DNA from: Prosthecobacter sp.
GTDB taxonomy: Bacteria; Verrucomicrobiota; Verrucomicrobiia; Verrucomicrobiales; Verrucomicrobiaceae
Direction: 5' to 3'
NCBI RefSeq assembly: GCF_029946185.1
Contig: NZ_JAQSEA010000111.1
Span: 1-49,205 of the forward strand
DNA: 49,205 nt
This document shows positions 17,185-24,884 of this stretch, in pieces. The translations under genes and the position numbers were made by a program. The notes beneath the pieces were generated by a model, which ran no database searches, was not told the origin of the DNA, and was given only the letters and a program-made list of their open reading frames with translations. Positions within the stretch are counted from its first letter, which is position 1, and every line of letters begins with the position of its first letter.

Positions 17185-19719
17185 TCACTTCCACTCCGCC
17201 AGCAGCGCGAGGCCTTCGCGGTTTCTGGGAGCGAGGGCGAGGGAGTCGAGGAGGTGTTGCTTTGCTTGGGTGGCATCGGAGGGACGAAGCAGTTCGGCGA
17301 GTTTGAAATGGGTCTGGGCGCTGCCGGGATCGAGGATGAGGACGCGTTCGTAGGCGGCGATCGCCTCGGGCGTTTCTTTCAACGCGGCGGAGGCGGCTGC
17401 GAGGGCTCTTTGCGGGGTGACTAGAAAGGGGTTCAGGGCCATGGAGCGCTGGGCATTGGCTTTGACTTCGGGCCAGCGCTTGGCTGGCAGATCGAGCTCG
17501 ATGAGGCGGAGGAAGGAGCTTTGGGCGCTGGAGGATTTCGCAGCGATCTGGCGGAGCACGGCGGTTTCTTCATCAGTGTGTTTGAGCTGGCGCAGGGCCT
17601 GCACTTTGAGTGCGTAGCCGCTGTCCTCATCGTAGCTGTCGGGCAGCAGTTCGATGAGTTTGTCGGCGAGGGGCAGGACTTCAGACCACTTCTTGGCTTC
17701 GACCCGTGTTTCGGTTTGCTTGCGTAGCGCCCAAAGATTGTTGGGATGCTTTTTCAGAAATTCGGTGAATGAGCCTGCATCGAAGGGATTGAGGTCTTCG
17801 GGTTTGGGCTCGTTCCAGTCGGCCTTGGCACCGAAGCTTTTGGCTTTGGCGATGATGTATTGGGCGAACTGTTTTTCGATCTCTTCGATGCTGCCCACGT
17901 TTGCGGCGATGGCGTCATTGATGCGCTTGCCGTTGGCGAGGTCGTGCAGGATGCCCTGGAACTTGTCCTGGCCGAATTTCTCCAGCAGAAACTCCACGGC
18001 CTGGCTGGACTCATAGTAGGCAAACAGCAGATGATGCTGGGTCTTGGGTGCCATGAAGGCGCTGCTGAGACGCGACATGGGTGTCAGGGTTTCCTCGTCG
18101 AGCACCATCCCGCGATACCTCTCGCTCATCCACATGCCCCAGGCGGGATCGCGCTGACGTTCTTCGTGGACGCTGATGCCTTCGCTGAGCCAGCGTGGCA
18201 TGCGGTTGTTCGTCACGGTGAGGGTGATGACGTGGCAGAACTCATGCCAGAGAGTGCTCTCCCAATTGTTGCGGCCTTGGGCCAGACTGCCGGGGCTGTT
18301 CATCGTGACCACGGTGCCAAAGCAGACGCCGAGCATGCCCTGCCCGCCGAGCGCGCCGAAGGTACGGATGGCGAAGTCCTGCTGCGCACCGAAGAACTCG
18401 ACGAGCACGGGGCGTTTCAAATTCATGCCATATTTTGCGCCGAGCACGGTCTTCGCATCGCGCAGGAGTGCGAGCGCGCGCGCGCCGTAGATGGGCCATT
18501 CGCGCTTGGGCATTTTCAGGATGAAGTCGTCGAAGGTCTGCGTGGTGTAGCCATTCATCTCCTTCTCCAGCTTCGCCAGATTATGCGCCTGAATGTTGTA
18601 GCCGTCTTCCTTGCGGATCATGTCCGCGACCTTCCAGGCTTCCTCTTCTTCACCGAGGCGGAGCAGATCATTGCAGAGCTGCATCTTGGCTGGCAGATAC
18701 TTCGGATCAAACTCCAGTGCCTGACGCTGGCGGGCGGCGCTTTCGGCAAAGCGGTACGCACGCGAGATGCAGCGGCCGATGGTGTGATCGACCTCGGGAT
18801 TTTTCGCCCAGCGCTCCAGCGCATGCTGCCGCGCGTCTTCCATCTTGCCGGCATCGGCTTGAAAGAGATAGGCGACAACGGCACGCAACGCCCAGGCCAC
18901 GGGATGGTTCTCATCCTGATCAAGCACCTGCTGGATGGCGGCTTCGGCTTCGATGAATTTTTCACCGCCAATGAGCTGCTCCGCTCGCAGCAGATGGGCG
19001 GCGGCAAGATGGGGATTCAATTCGAGGGCTTGCTTCAGGTTCTCTCCCGCTTTTTCGCGGTCGCTAGACTGGAAGGCTTTTGCGAGGCCGAGGCGCAGGT
19101 CTGCGGTCTCACCATGGGCTTTCAATCCGGCACGAAAGACATCTGCGGCGCGCTGGGCATCGTCTTTGTCGAGCGCGAGATTTCCTTCGGCGAGATACGC
19201 TGCCTCCAGCTTGGCGTCCTTGCTCTGCGCGAGTTTGAAATACTGCGTGATGACTTTTTGTGCATCGGCACCGAGCAGCACTGCGGCACGCCCGAGCATC
19301 ACGGATTCCATGGCGGTGCGATCTTTGGCAGGTTTGGTTTTTGCGGCGTCGTTGAGGCCTTTCAGTGCGGCAGCGGCGACATCCGCGCGGCCCAGCATTT
19401 GTGCTAGATCATGGCGTAGCAGGAGGATTTCGAAATGACCTGGAAACACCACCAGCGCCTTGCCGGCCTCTTCCAGCGCCTGTTCGATGTGGCCCATTTC
19501 GCGCAGCGCCTTGAAGCGCAGGATGCGCCAGTCGGGCGACTTCAGGCCCTTCGTGGCAGCCGCCTCGCCGATGCGCGCGACGAGCTCGTAGTCGCCGTGT
19601 GCGAGGAGTTCCCCCACGGGCCCGAGATTTTTTTCCTCGAAGATTTTTTCGAGGTCGATCTGCTGGGCGTTCGAGATCGAGATGCCCAGAAGGAGCAGAA
19701 AGAAGGAAAGCAGGCGCAT
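17185..19719 (-). CDS. Secreted TPR protein with gluzincin (peptidase MA-like) domain
   Basis: About 844 residues from ATG 19719, chosen because MRLLSFFLLLLGISISNAQQ is a clear signal peptide; an in-frame extension to 19755 lacks one. TPR-like repeats fill the N-terminal half (ALEFDPKYLPAKMQL and similar). A metallopeptidase-like domain follows with WHEFCHVITL (HExxH) and, 19 residues on, RWLSEGISVHEE supplying the downstream Glu. More TPRs close the protein (ALVFPGHFEILLLRHD near the start, ERVLILDPGSAQTHFKLAEL near the end). The zinc ligands look complete. It converges with the apbE-like gene 5 bp away and lies 78 bp downstream of the VWA gene. The substrate is unknown. Confidence 0.87.
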   Translation of the reverse strand: MRLLSFFLLLLGISISNAQQIDLEKIFEEKNLGPVGELLAHGDYELVARIGEAAATKGLKSPDWRILRFKALREMGHIEQALEEAGKALVVFPGHFEILLLRHDLAQMLGRADVAAAALKGLNDAAKTKPAKDRTAMESVMLGRAAVLLGADAQKVITQYFKLAQSKDAKLEAAYLAEGNLALDKDDAQRAADVFRAGLKAHGETADLRLGLAKAFQSSDREKAGENLKQALELNPHLAAAHLLRAEQLIGGEKFIEAEAAIQQVLDQDENHPVAWALRAVVAYLFQADAGKMEDARQHALERWAKNPEVDHTIGRCISRAYRFAESAARQRQALEFDPKYLPAKMQLCNDLLRLGEEEEAWKVADMIRKEDGYNIQAHNLAKLEKEMNGYTTQTFDDFILKMPKREWPIYGARALALLRDAKTVLGAKYGMNLKRPVLVEFFGAQQDFAIRTFGALGGQGMLGVCFGTVVTMNSPGSLAQGRNNWESTLWHEFCHVITLTVTNNRMPRWLSEGISVHEERQRDPAWGMWMSERYRGMVLDEETLTPMSRLSSAFMAPKTQHHLLFAYYESSQAVEFLLEKFGQDKFQGILHDLANGKRINDAIAANVGSIEEIEKQFAQYIIAKAKSFGAKADWNEPKPEDLNPFDAGSFTEFLKKHPNNLWALRKQTETRVEAKKWSEVLPLADKLIELLPDSYDEDSGYALKVQALRQLKHTDEETAVLRQIAAKSSSAQSSFLRLIELDLPAKRWPEVKANAQRSMALNPFLVTPQRALAAASAALKETPEAIAAYERVLILDPGSAQTHFKLAELLRPSDATQAKQHLLDSLALAPRNREGLALLAEWK

Positions 19720-19797
19720 GGATTCAAATCGTGTCCAAACACCTGCTTCTCGCATGAGTTGTGCCTGCAGAATAGGAAAGATGAAGGAGCGGAGTCC

Positions 19798-20973
19798 TCA
19801 CTCAAAGACGATACCCTTGTCTTTTGCCTGCGCACGCAGAGTCTGGGCGACTTGATCATCGAAAGAATCGGCCTTCTTACCTGGCGCGAGCTTGCTGCGC
19901 TCTGCCTGCATGAAGACGTCACGCTCCTTCACCAGAACGGCAATGCGTGTTTGGATCGTCTCACGCTCTGCCTGCTTCCTGGCCACATGGGCTTTCAATT
20001 CCTCCGGGCTCAGGTTTCGCAGAGCCTCGGGAAGATCCTGAGTCTTCACGTCATCGAGTTTCATTTTCCCCTCTTTCAATGCATCAATCAGTTCGCCGGT
20101 ACCTTGCACGGTCTTAGCGGTCTTCCAGTTATAAGACAGACGGCTGGCCGCAGCGGCGGGTGCGGCGGCCTCTGCGCGACTTTGTTTGGTCGTGATCTCG
20201 CTGCGCACGGCGTCACTCCCGCAGGGGATGAGAGTGCTGCCCACCTTCACGTTCAGTTCCTGAAGTTCCTTGTCCTGCGGTGCAGCGATTTGCTTCATGT
20301 TACCATCCTGAGGAATGACGGCATAGGCACCGCCTGCATTGCTGGCGATGGCCTTCCACGCCTCCGCAGTACCGGCCATGTCGCCGCATTGAATGGTGTT
20401 GATCAGAATGCCCTGCTCCGACGCGACCTTGCACACATCCTGCCAGCGTTTGCCGTCAGAATAGCTCTGCGGAGGTGCATCCCCCACGAGATAGATGACC
20501 TTGAACACATCCCGCTGCACATTCCAAGGCATGGAGTTGACCGCCTCATGCAGAGCCTCGCTCACGCTTTCCGGAGTGTCGCCACCGCCATCCGCTTTGA
20601 ACTTCTGCAATTCTTCATAGATGGCGTCCAGATCGTCGGTCAGGGCCACCGGTTTGGTCACATAGGCATCGCCGCGGTCACGATAACCCACGAGACCAAA
20701 GCGCACCTGAGGTTTCGGTTTGGCAGAGACTATGTCGTTGGCCATGGACCAGATCTTCTGCTTGGCCCCTTCGATGAGGCCGGACATGGAACCGGTGGTG
20801 TCCAGCACAAAGCAGACTTCCACGGTTTTTTGCGGTAGTGCTGGTTGAGATGGAGCAGCCGGGGCTGGTGGCGGGACGGGTGCTGGCTTGACAGGTTGAA
20901 CACTAGATTCCCGGGCATGTAAGACCAAGGAGAGAGAGACGGCGAGAGCCGTGAGAAGAAGTTGTGGTTTCAT
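19798..20973 (-). CDS. Secreted von Willebrand factor A domain protein
   Basis: The protein has 391 residues. A signal peptide (MKPQLLLTALAVSLSLVLHA) is followed by a Pro/Ala linker (VKPAPVPPPAPAAPSQPAL). The VWA domain starts at about residue 50. The MIDAS metal site is DTTGSMSG (Asp58, Thr60, Ser62), and the later parts are GLVGYRDRGDAYV, GGGDTPESVSEALHEAV and VIYLVGDAPPQ. The C-terminal 130 residues are charged and probably helical (EELKAHVARKQAERETIQ). It is a likely metal-dependent adhesion or assembly protein in the periplasm or on the surface. It is upstream of the TPR/gluzincin gene on the same strand. Confidence 0.9.
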   Translation of the reverse strand: MKPQLLLTALAVSLSLVLHARESSVQPVKPAPVPPPAPAAPSQPALPQKTVEVCFVLDTTGSMSGLIEGAKQKIWSMANDIVSAKPKPQVRFGLVGYRDRGDAYVTKPVALTDDLDAIYEELQKFKADGGGDTPESVSEALHEAVNSMPWNVQRDVFKVIYLVGDAPPQSYSDGKRWQDVCKVASEQGILINTIQCGDMAGTAEAWKAIASNAGGAYAVIPQDGNMKQIAAPQDKELQELNVKVGSTLIPCGSDAVRSEITTKQSRAEAAAPAAAASRLSYNWKTAKTVQGTGELIDALKEGKMKLDDVKTQDLPEALRNLSPEELKAHVARKQAERETIQTRIAVLVKERDVFMQAERSKLAPGKKADSFDDQVAQTLRAQAKDKGIVFE

Positions 20974-20984
20974 GACGCCCCCAA

Positions 20985-20998
20985 GCTCTCATGAGAGC
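20985..20998. promoter_or_regulatory. Perfect 14-bp palindrome upstream of the VWA gene
   Basis: GCTCTCATGAGAGC is fully self-complementary and lies 11 bp upstream of the VWA start codon at 20973, between it and the 3' end of the DUF1501 gene. It could be an operator for the VWA gene or part of a transcription end for the upstream operon. No U-tract follows on the minus strand. Confidence 0.3.
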
Positions 20999-21094
20999 CT
21001 GGGGAAGTCTGTAAACGCAGTGTAAAGAAGCCCTTGATATGCCAAGGCTACTACCTCATTGCCTTCGAAACGCGCCTTGCCTACACCCCTGACT

Positions 21095-22390
21095 TCAGGC
21101 AAACAAGCTGGTGATCGGCTGGCCTTTGTCGGTGACGGTGAAGGGGCGTTTGGTGTTGGAGTAGAGGACGAGGTCGAGGGGGAGACCGAGGGCGTAGGCG
21201 ACGGTGGCGTTGAAGTCGGGGACATCGACTTTGTTTTCGGTGACTTCGATGCCTTTGTCGGTCTTGCCATAGACCTGCCCACCGGCGATGCCGCCGCCCC
21301 AGAGGACGGAGCTGAAGGCTTTCGGGTAATGGTCGCGGCCGTCGTTCTGATTGATCTTGGGAGTGCGGCCGAATTCGGAGGTGAGGACGACGAGGGTGTC
21401 GTCGAGGAGGCCGCGGCGTTCGAGGTCGGTGAGGAGGGTGCCGAGGGCTTGATCGAGATCGCCGCAGCGTTCGGGGAGGCGGGCACCGATGTCCTGGTGC
21501 ATGTCCCAGCCGCCGAGGTTGACTTCGACGAAGCGGACGCCGTGCTCGACAAGGCGGCGGGCGAGGAGGCAGCCTTGGGCGAAGCTGCCGTCACCGTATT
21601 CGGCGTGGGTTTCGGGGGATTCTTTGCTGAGGTCGAAGGCGTCGAGGTCTTCGCTTTTCATGACCTTGATGGCGTCTTTGTAAACGTCGGCATAGGCTTT
21701 GACGTTTTTGTAGTTGTAGGCCTGCTGGAAGCCTTGATCGAGCTTGGCGGAGAGGCCGAGGCGGTAGTCGAAGTCGCCTTCGCTGATGGTGCCAGGACGG
21801 TGGCTGTTTTGCAGGCCACGGGCGGGATCATTGAGGACGAGGGGCTGGCAGGCGGCTTCGAAGAATCCGCCGCCGGGGTGCTTGCTGTCGCCGGTGATGA
21901 TGACGGAGCCGGGGAGGTCGGTGTTGCCCTTGCCCTGAAATTTCTGCATCCACGCGCCCATGGTGGGGTGGCGGGTGGCACCGCGCATGGTGTAGCTGGT
22001 GTGCTGGAAGTAGTTCCCCTGCGCATGAGCGCCTTGAGTGGATGAGAGTGAATTGATGATGGCTCCGCGATGCATCATCTTCGCGGTGTGGGGGAGTAGC
22101 TCGCCGATCTGCACGCCGTCTGCGCTGGTGGCGATGGTTTTCGTTCCGCCCATGGTCTCGGCACCGGGGACGCAGCCGAAGGTGTCCAGGTGCGTCATGC
22201 CGCCGGACATGTAGAGATAGATGACGCGCTTGGCGGTGGCTGCTTGTTTGGCCTTGCTGGAGCCTTCAAACGCTGCGTAGCCGCGTGGCGCGAGGGCGCT
22301 CATGACGGTGACGCCGAGGCAAGTCTTGGCAATGTTTTTGGCAAAGTCACGGCGGGTGACATCGTCACAGGAATGGATGAGGGGTTTCAT
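21095..22390 (-). CDS. DUF1501 protein (Tat-exported, sulfatase-like fold)
   Basis: The protein has 431 residues. The N-terminus carries a Tat-like signal (TRRDFAKNIAKTCLGVTVMSALAP). The body matches the DUF1501 family, which has an alkaline-phosphatase/sulfatase-like fold: VIYLYMSGGMTHLDTFGCVP, PHTAKMMHRGAIINSL, VRFVEVNLGGWDMHQDI and LVVLTSEFGRTPKINQNDGR. It starts 21 bp after the DUF1549/1553 gene and forms an operon with it. This pairing is characteristic of Planctomycetota and Verrucomicrobiota, where large numbers of such pairs occur. A role in extracellular polysaccharide use has been proposed for them but is not shown here. Confidence 0.94.
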   Translation of the reverse strand: MKPLIHSCDDVTRRDFAKNIAKTCLGVTVMSALAPRGYAAFEGSSKAKQAATAKRVIYLYMSGGMTHLDTFGCVPGAETMGGTKTIATSADGVQIGELLPHTAKMMHRGAIINSLSSTQGAHAQGNYFQHTSYTMRGATRHPTMGAWMQKFQGKGNTDLPGSVIITGDSKHPGGGFFEAACQPLVLNDPARGLQNSHRPGTISEGDFDYRLGLSAKLDQGFQQAYNYKNVKAYADVYKDAIKVMKSEDLDAFDLSKESPETHAEYGDGSFAQGCLLARRLVEHGVRFVEVNLGGWDMHQDIGARLPERCGDLDQALGTLLTDLERRGLLDDTLVVLTSEFGRTPKINQNDGRDHYPKAFSSVLWGGGIAGGQVYGKTDKGIEVTENKVDVPDFNATVAYALGLPLDLVLYSNTKRPFTVTDKGQPITSLFA

Positions 22391-22411
22391 GATGAGGATG
22401 ATGCGTGAGGA

Positions 22412-24568
22412 TTACTGAACGAAGAGGAACTGCGAGCCAGTGATGAGGGCGTGGGTGACATCGGCGACGGCTTTGTCGCCGCGCTCTTTGATGACGCCAT
22501 CGAGGATGGCCTGCTCTCCGGTGGTGGGGGCGCGACTGAGGAGGGCGTGGTAAAGGGTGGTGATCTTCTGCGCGGGGGTGCCGGCCTGGGCGATGGCTTG
22601 ATTCAGCTTGGAGGCGGGATTGTTGATCACCTCGGCAGCGGGGCCATTGAGGAGGGTGAGGGCCTGGGGCACGGAGGCGTCGTCGCTGGCGTTCTGGATG
22701 AGTTCGCGGTCGCTCTGGCCAAAGGTGCGCAGGAAGGTGCCGGGGCGTGCGGGGCTGGGCTGCTCTGAGGCGCGGGAGGTGAGGCCCATGCCGTCCTTGC
22801 CCCTGCTGTTGCGCTGGTAGGCCAGCATGAACTCTTTGCGCTGCTCCTTGGTCATGGATTCGAGGGTCTTGCGATCAATCTGCGGGCGCTTTTGCTGCGC
22901 GGGTTTGTCGGGGCGGTAGCCCTGGCGGAGGTCATCGGCGCGGTCTTTGCCGAGGAGGGCGATGAGGATGTCCTTCTCAGCGGATTTACGCAGGTTGTTG
23001 GCCTCTCTGGCGAGGGCTTTGGCAGCAGCGGTGGTGTCGATGCCCTTGGCTTTGTCGGCTTCGAGCTTGGCTTTTTTCTCTTCGATCTGCTTCTGATTGG
23101 CATCCAGGTGGGAGCGGCCTTCCTTGGCGATCTGAACGAGACCTTCCGGGCCTTTGGATTTGATGGTGCCGAGGAAGGTGGAGAGATCGCCAAGATACTG
23201 GTGCAGGCGGGCGTTTTCGTCATCAACGCTGTCATCGATATTGCCCTTGGAGAGGGTGACGAAGGAGTCCCAGATCTGCTCGGCGCTCATGCGGCGGAGG
23301 ATGGGGCCGGTGAAGTGGTAGCTCTCGCCGAGGGGGACCTCCTGCGTGGTGGCGGCGCGCTGGTAGGTGTCAGTATTATACAGCACCCGCAGGAAGGATT
23401 TGAGCGAGTATTGTTTCTCGATCATGAGCTGGCCGAGGTAGTCCATGAGGGCGGGATTGCTGGCGATGGTGCTATCGGTGATTTCATCGACGGGTTCGAT
23501 GAGGCCGACGCCGAAAGCTTTCTTCCACATGCGATTGGCGATGACGGTAGTGAAGCGGGGATTTTCCGGGCTGGTCATCCAGTCGGCGAAGGCATTGAGG
23601 CGTGTCTCGCCGGGCTTGATGACGGCATCTTTGCCAAAGATGGTTTTGGACTCGACCTTCTCGCCGGGCTTGGCATCAGGGTATTTGTAGTCGGAGGGGA
23701 GGCTGGGGAGCTTGCCCTCCTGCCACTCGGCGCTGGTGTAGCGCAGGGGTTTCATGACGTCCTGCATGGCGCGTTTGACCTGGGCCATGTCTTCTTTGCT
23801 GATCTTGGATTCTTCCGCTTTTCTCTCGGCCAGCATCTTGGCGCGGTAGGCTTTTTGTTCTGGCCGGCTCAGGGCTTGGATGGCTTTTTTGTCCATCGCC
23901 TGGCGCTTGGGGTTGAGGTCAACCCCGCGGCTTTTGGTGTCCATGCCGTAGGTGAAAGCGGCCATGTGGTAGTAGTCCATCTGGGACCACTTGTCGAAGG
24001 GGTGATTGTGGCACTGGGCGCAGACGATGCTGGTGCCGAGGAAGACCTGCACGGTGTAGGCGAGGTGGTCGAGCTTGTTTTCGTCGCGCTGCCAGAAGCC
24101 AATGCTGCCGCTGTCCCACACGCCGCCGTCGGTGGTGAGGAGGTTTTTCACGAACTGGTCATAGGGCACGTTGGCTTTGACCTGCTGCTTGAGCCATTCC
24201 TCGTAGGCTTCGGCGGTGATGCGGCCTTTCACGTTGTCGGTGAGACGGAGGACATCGGCCCAGTAGTTGAACATGTGGCTGGTGTAGCCGTCGGAGGCGA
24301 GGAGGGTGTCGATGAGCTTGGCGCGCTTCTGGGAGTCTTTGGAGGTGATGTAGGCCTGCGCTTCGTCGAGGGTGGGGATGCGCCCGGCGATGTCGAGGTA
24401 GAAGCGGCGGACGAGGACTTCGTCCGTGGCGGGTGCGTTGGGCTTCAGACCGGCCTTGTCCCAGCCCGCGCTTAGGAGCTGATCGATCTTCTGGCTTTCC
24501 GGCAGCGGGGCAGCTTGCAGCGTGGCTGTGGTAAGGAGGCCGGTGAGGAGGAGTCGGAGGGGGGACAT
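22412..24568 (-). CDS. DUF1549/DUF1553 protein (planctomycete cytochrome-associated family)
   Basis: The protein has 718 residues. A signal peptide (LRLLLTGLLTTATLQAAP) is followed by DUF1549 (KIDQLLSAGWDKAGLKPN, RRFYLDIAGRIPTLDEAQAY). Its CAQCHNHPFDKW contains a CxxCH haem-like motif at about residue 180. DUF1553 follows (RLNAFADWMTSPENPRFTTV, NRMWKKAFGVGLIEPVDEI). A Lys/Glu-rich coiled segment (EEKKAKLEADKAKG) sits between the halves. There is no separate N-terminal cytochrome c (PSCyt1) domain, so this is the short form. It is probably exported and works with the DUF1501 partner. The function is unknown. Confidence 0.94.
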   Translation of the reverse strand: MSPLRLLLTGLLTTATLQAAPLPESQKIDQLLSAGWDKAGLKPNAPATDEVLVRRFYLDIAGRIPTLDEAQAYITSKDSQKRAKLIDTLLASDGYTSHMFNYWADVLRLTDNVKGRITAEAYEEWLKQQVKANVPYDQFVKNLLTTDGGVWDSGSIGFWQRDENKLDHLAYTVQVFLGTSIVCAQCHNHPFDKWSQMDYYHMAAFTYGMDTKSRGVDLNPKRQAMDKKAIQALSRPEQKAYRAKMLAERKAEESKISKEDMAQVKRAMQDVMKPLRYTSAEWQEGKLPSLPSDYKYPDAKPGEKVESKTIFGKDAVIKPGETRLNAFADWMTSPENPRFTTVIANRMWKKAFGVGLIEPVDEITDSTIASNPALMDYLGQLMIEKQYSLKSFLRVLYNTDTYQRAATTQEVPLGESYHFTGPILRRMSAEQIWDSFVTLSKGNIDDSVDDENARLHQYLGDLSTFLGTIKSKGPEGLVQIAKEGRSHLDANQKQIEEKKAKLEADKAKGIDTTAAAKALAREANNLRKSAEKDILIALLGKDRADDLRQGYRPDKPAQQKRPQIDRKTLESMTKEQRKEFMLAYQRNSRGKDGMGLTSRASEQPSPARPGTFLRTFGQSDRELIQNASDDASVPQALTLLNGPAAEVINNPASKLNQAIAQAGTPAQKITTLYHALLSRAPTTGEQAILDGVIKERGDKAVADVTHALITGSQFLFVQ

Positions 24569-24687
24569 AAAATGGGGGCGGAGGGTGCTTCCAGCCGCGA
24601 AAACGTGGGGGCTTCAGGTTTCTTACCATTAAATGTGAATATGATATAGCGGAGGGCGCGACATGGGGGAGCTTGGACCGATTCATG

Positions 24688-24708
24688 AACCGCAGAGGCT
24701 GGACGGAC
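24688..24708 (+). repeat. 21-bp repeat with an inverted copy at 36414-36434
   Basis: The sequence from AACCGCAGAGG to GGACGGAC is identical to the reverse complement of 36414-36434, so the window holds two exact inverted copies 11.7 kb apart, both between genes. Related CGCAGAGG words flank both copies (24709-24715; 36371-36380). The gene-free stretch 24569-24884 also contains the REP-like hairpin at 24760 and the promoter region of the metalloprotease. Confidence 0.6.
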
Positions 24709-24759
24709 GCAGAGGTCTGATGTTATTGCTCGCCTGGGAGGCTCGGAGCTTCCGGGAAC

Positions 24760-24771
24760 GAGCTGAAGCTC
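24760..24771. repeat. REP-like hairpin, degenerate copy
   Basis: GAGCTGAAGCTC lies in the context GGAAC-hairpin-GGGAG, matching the copy at 46188-46199 (AAC before the same 12-mer). The CTAC expected 3' of the hairpin reads GTGC, so this looks like a decayed member of the family. It lies in the divergent region between the DUF1549/1553 gene and the metalloprotease. Confidence 0.5.
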
Positions 24772-24884
24772 GGGAGTGCTTTCCCTGAACGAGCCTTGAT
24801 TTTTTATACAATGATCTCGCCGCTGGCACGTTGTGTTGAGGTATTGTTATTGCCCTGATCCTATCACCAGCCATTTACCTGATC

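Noticed and set aside
17860-19407. A 515-codon plus-strand frame opposite the TPR/gluzincin gene
   Set aside because: Shadow of a gene with signal peptide, TPRs and HExxH on the other strand.
22892-24475. A 527-codon plus-strand frame opposite the DUF1549/1553 gene
   Set aside because: Composition is typical of antisense GC-rich DNA; the minus strand matches the family end to end.
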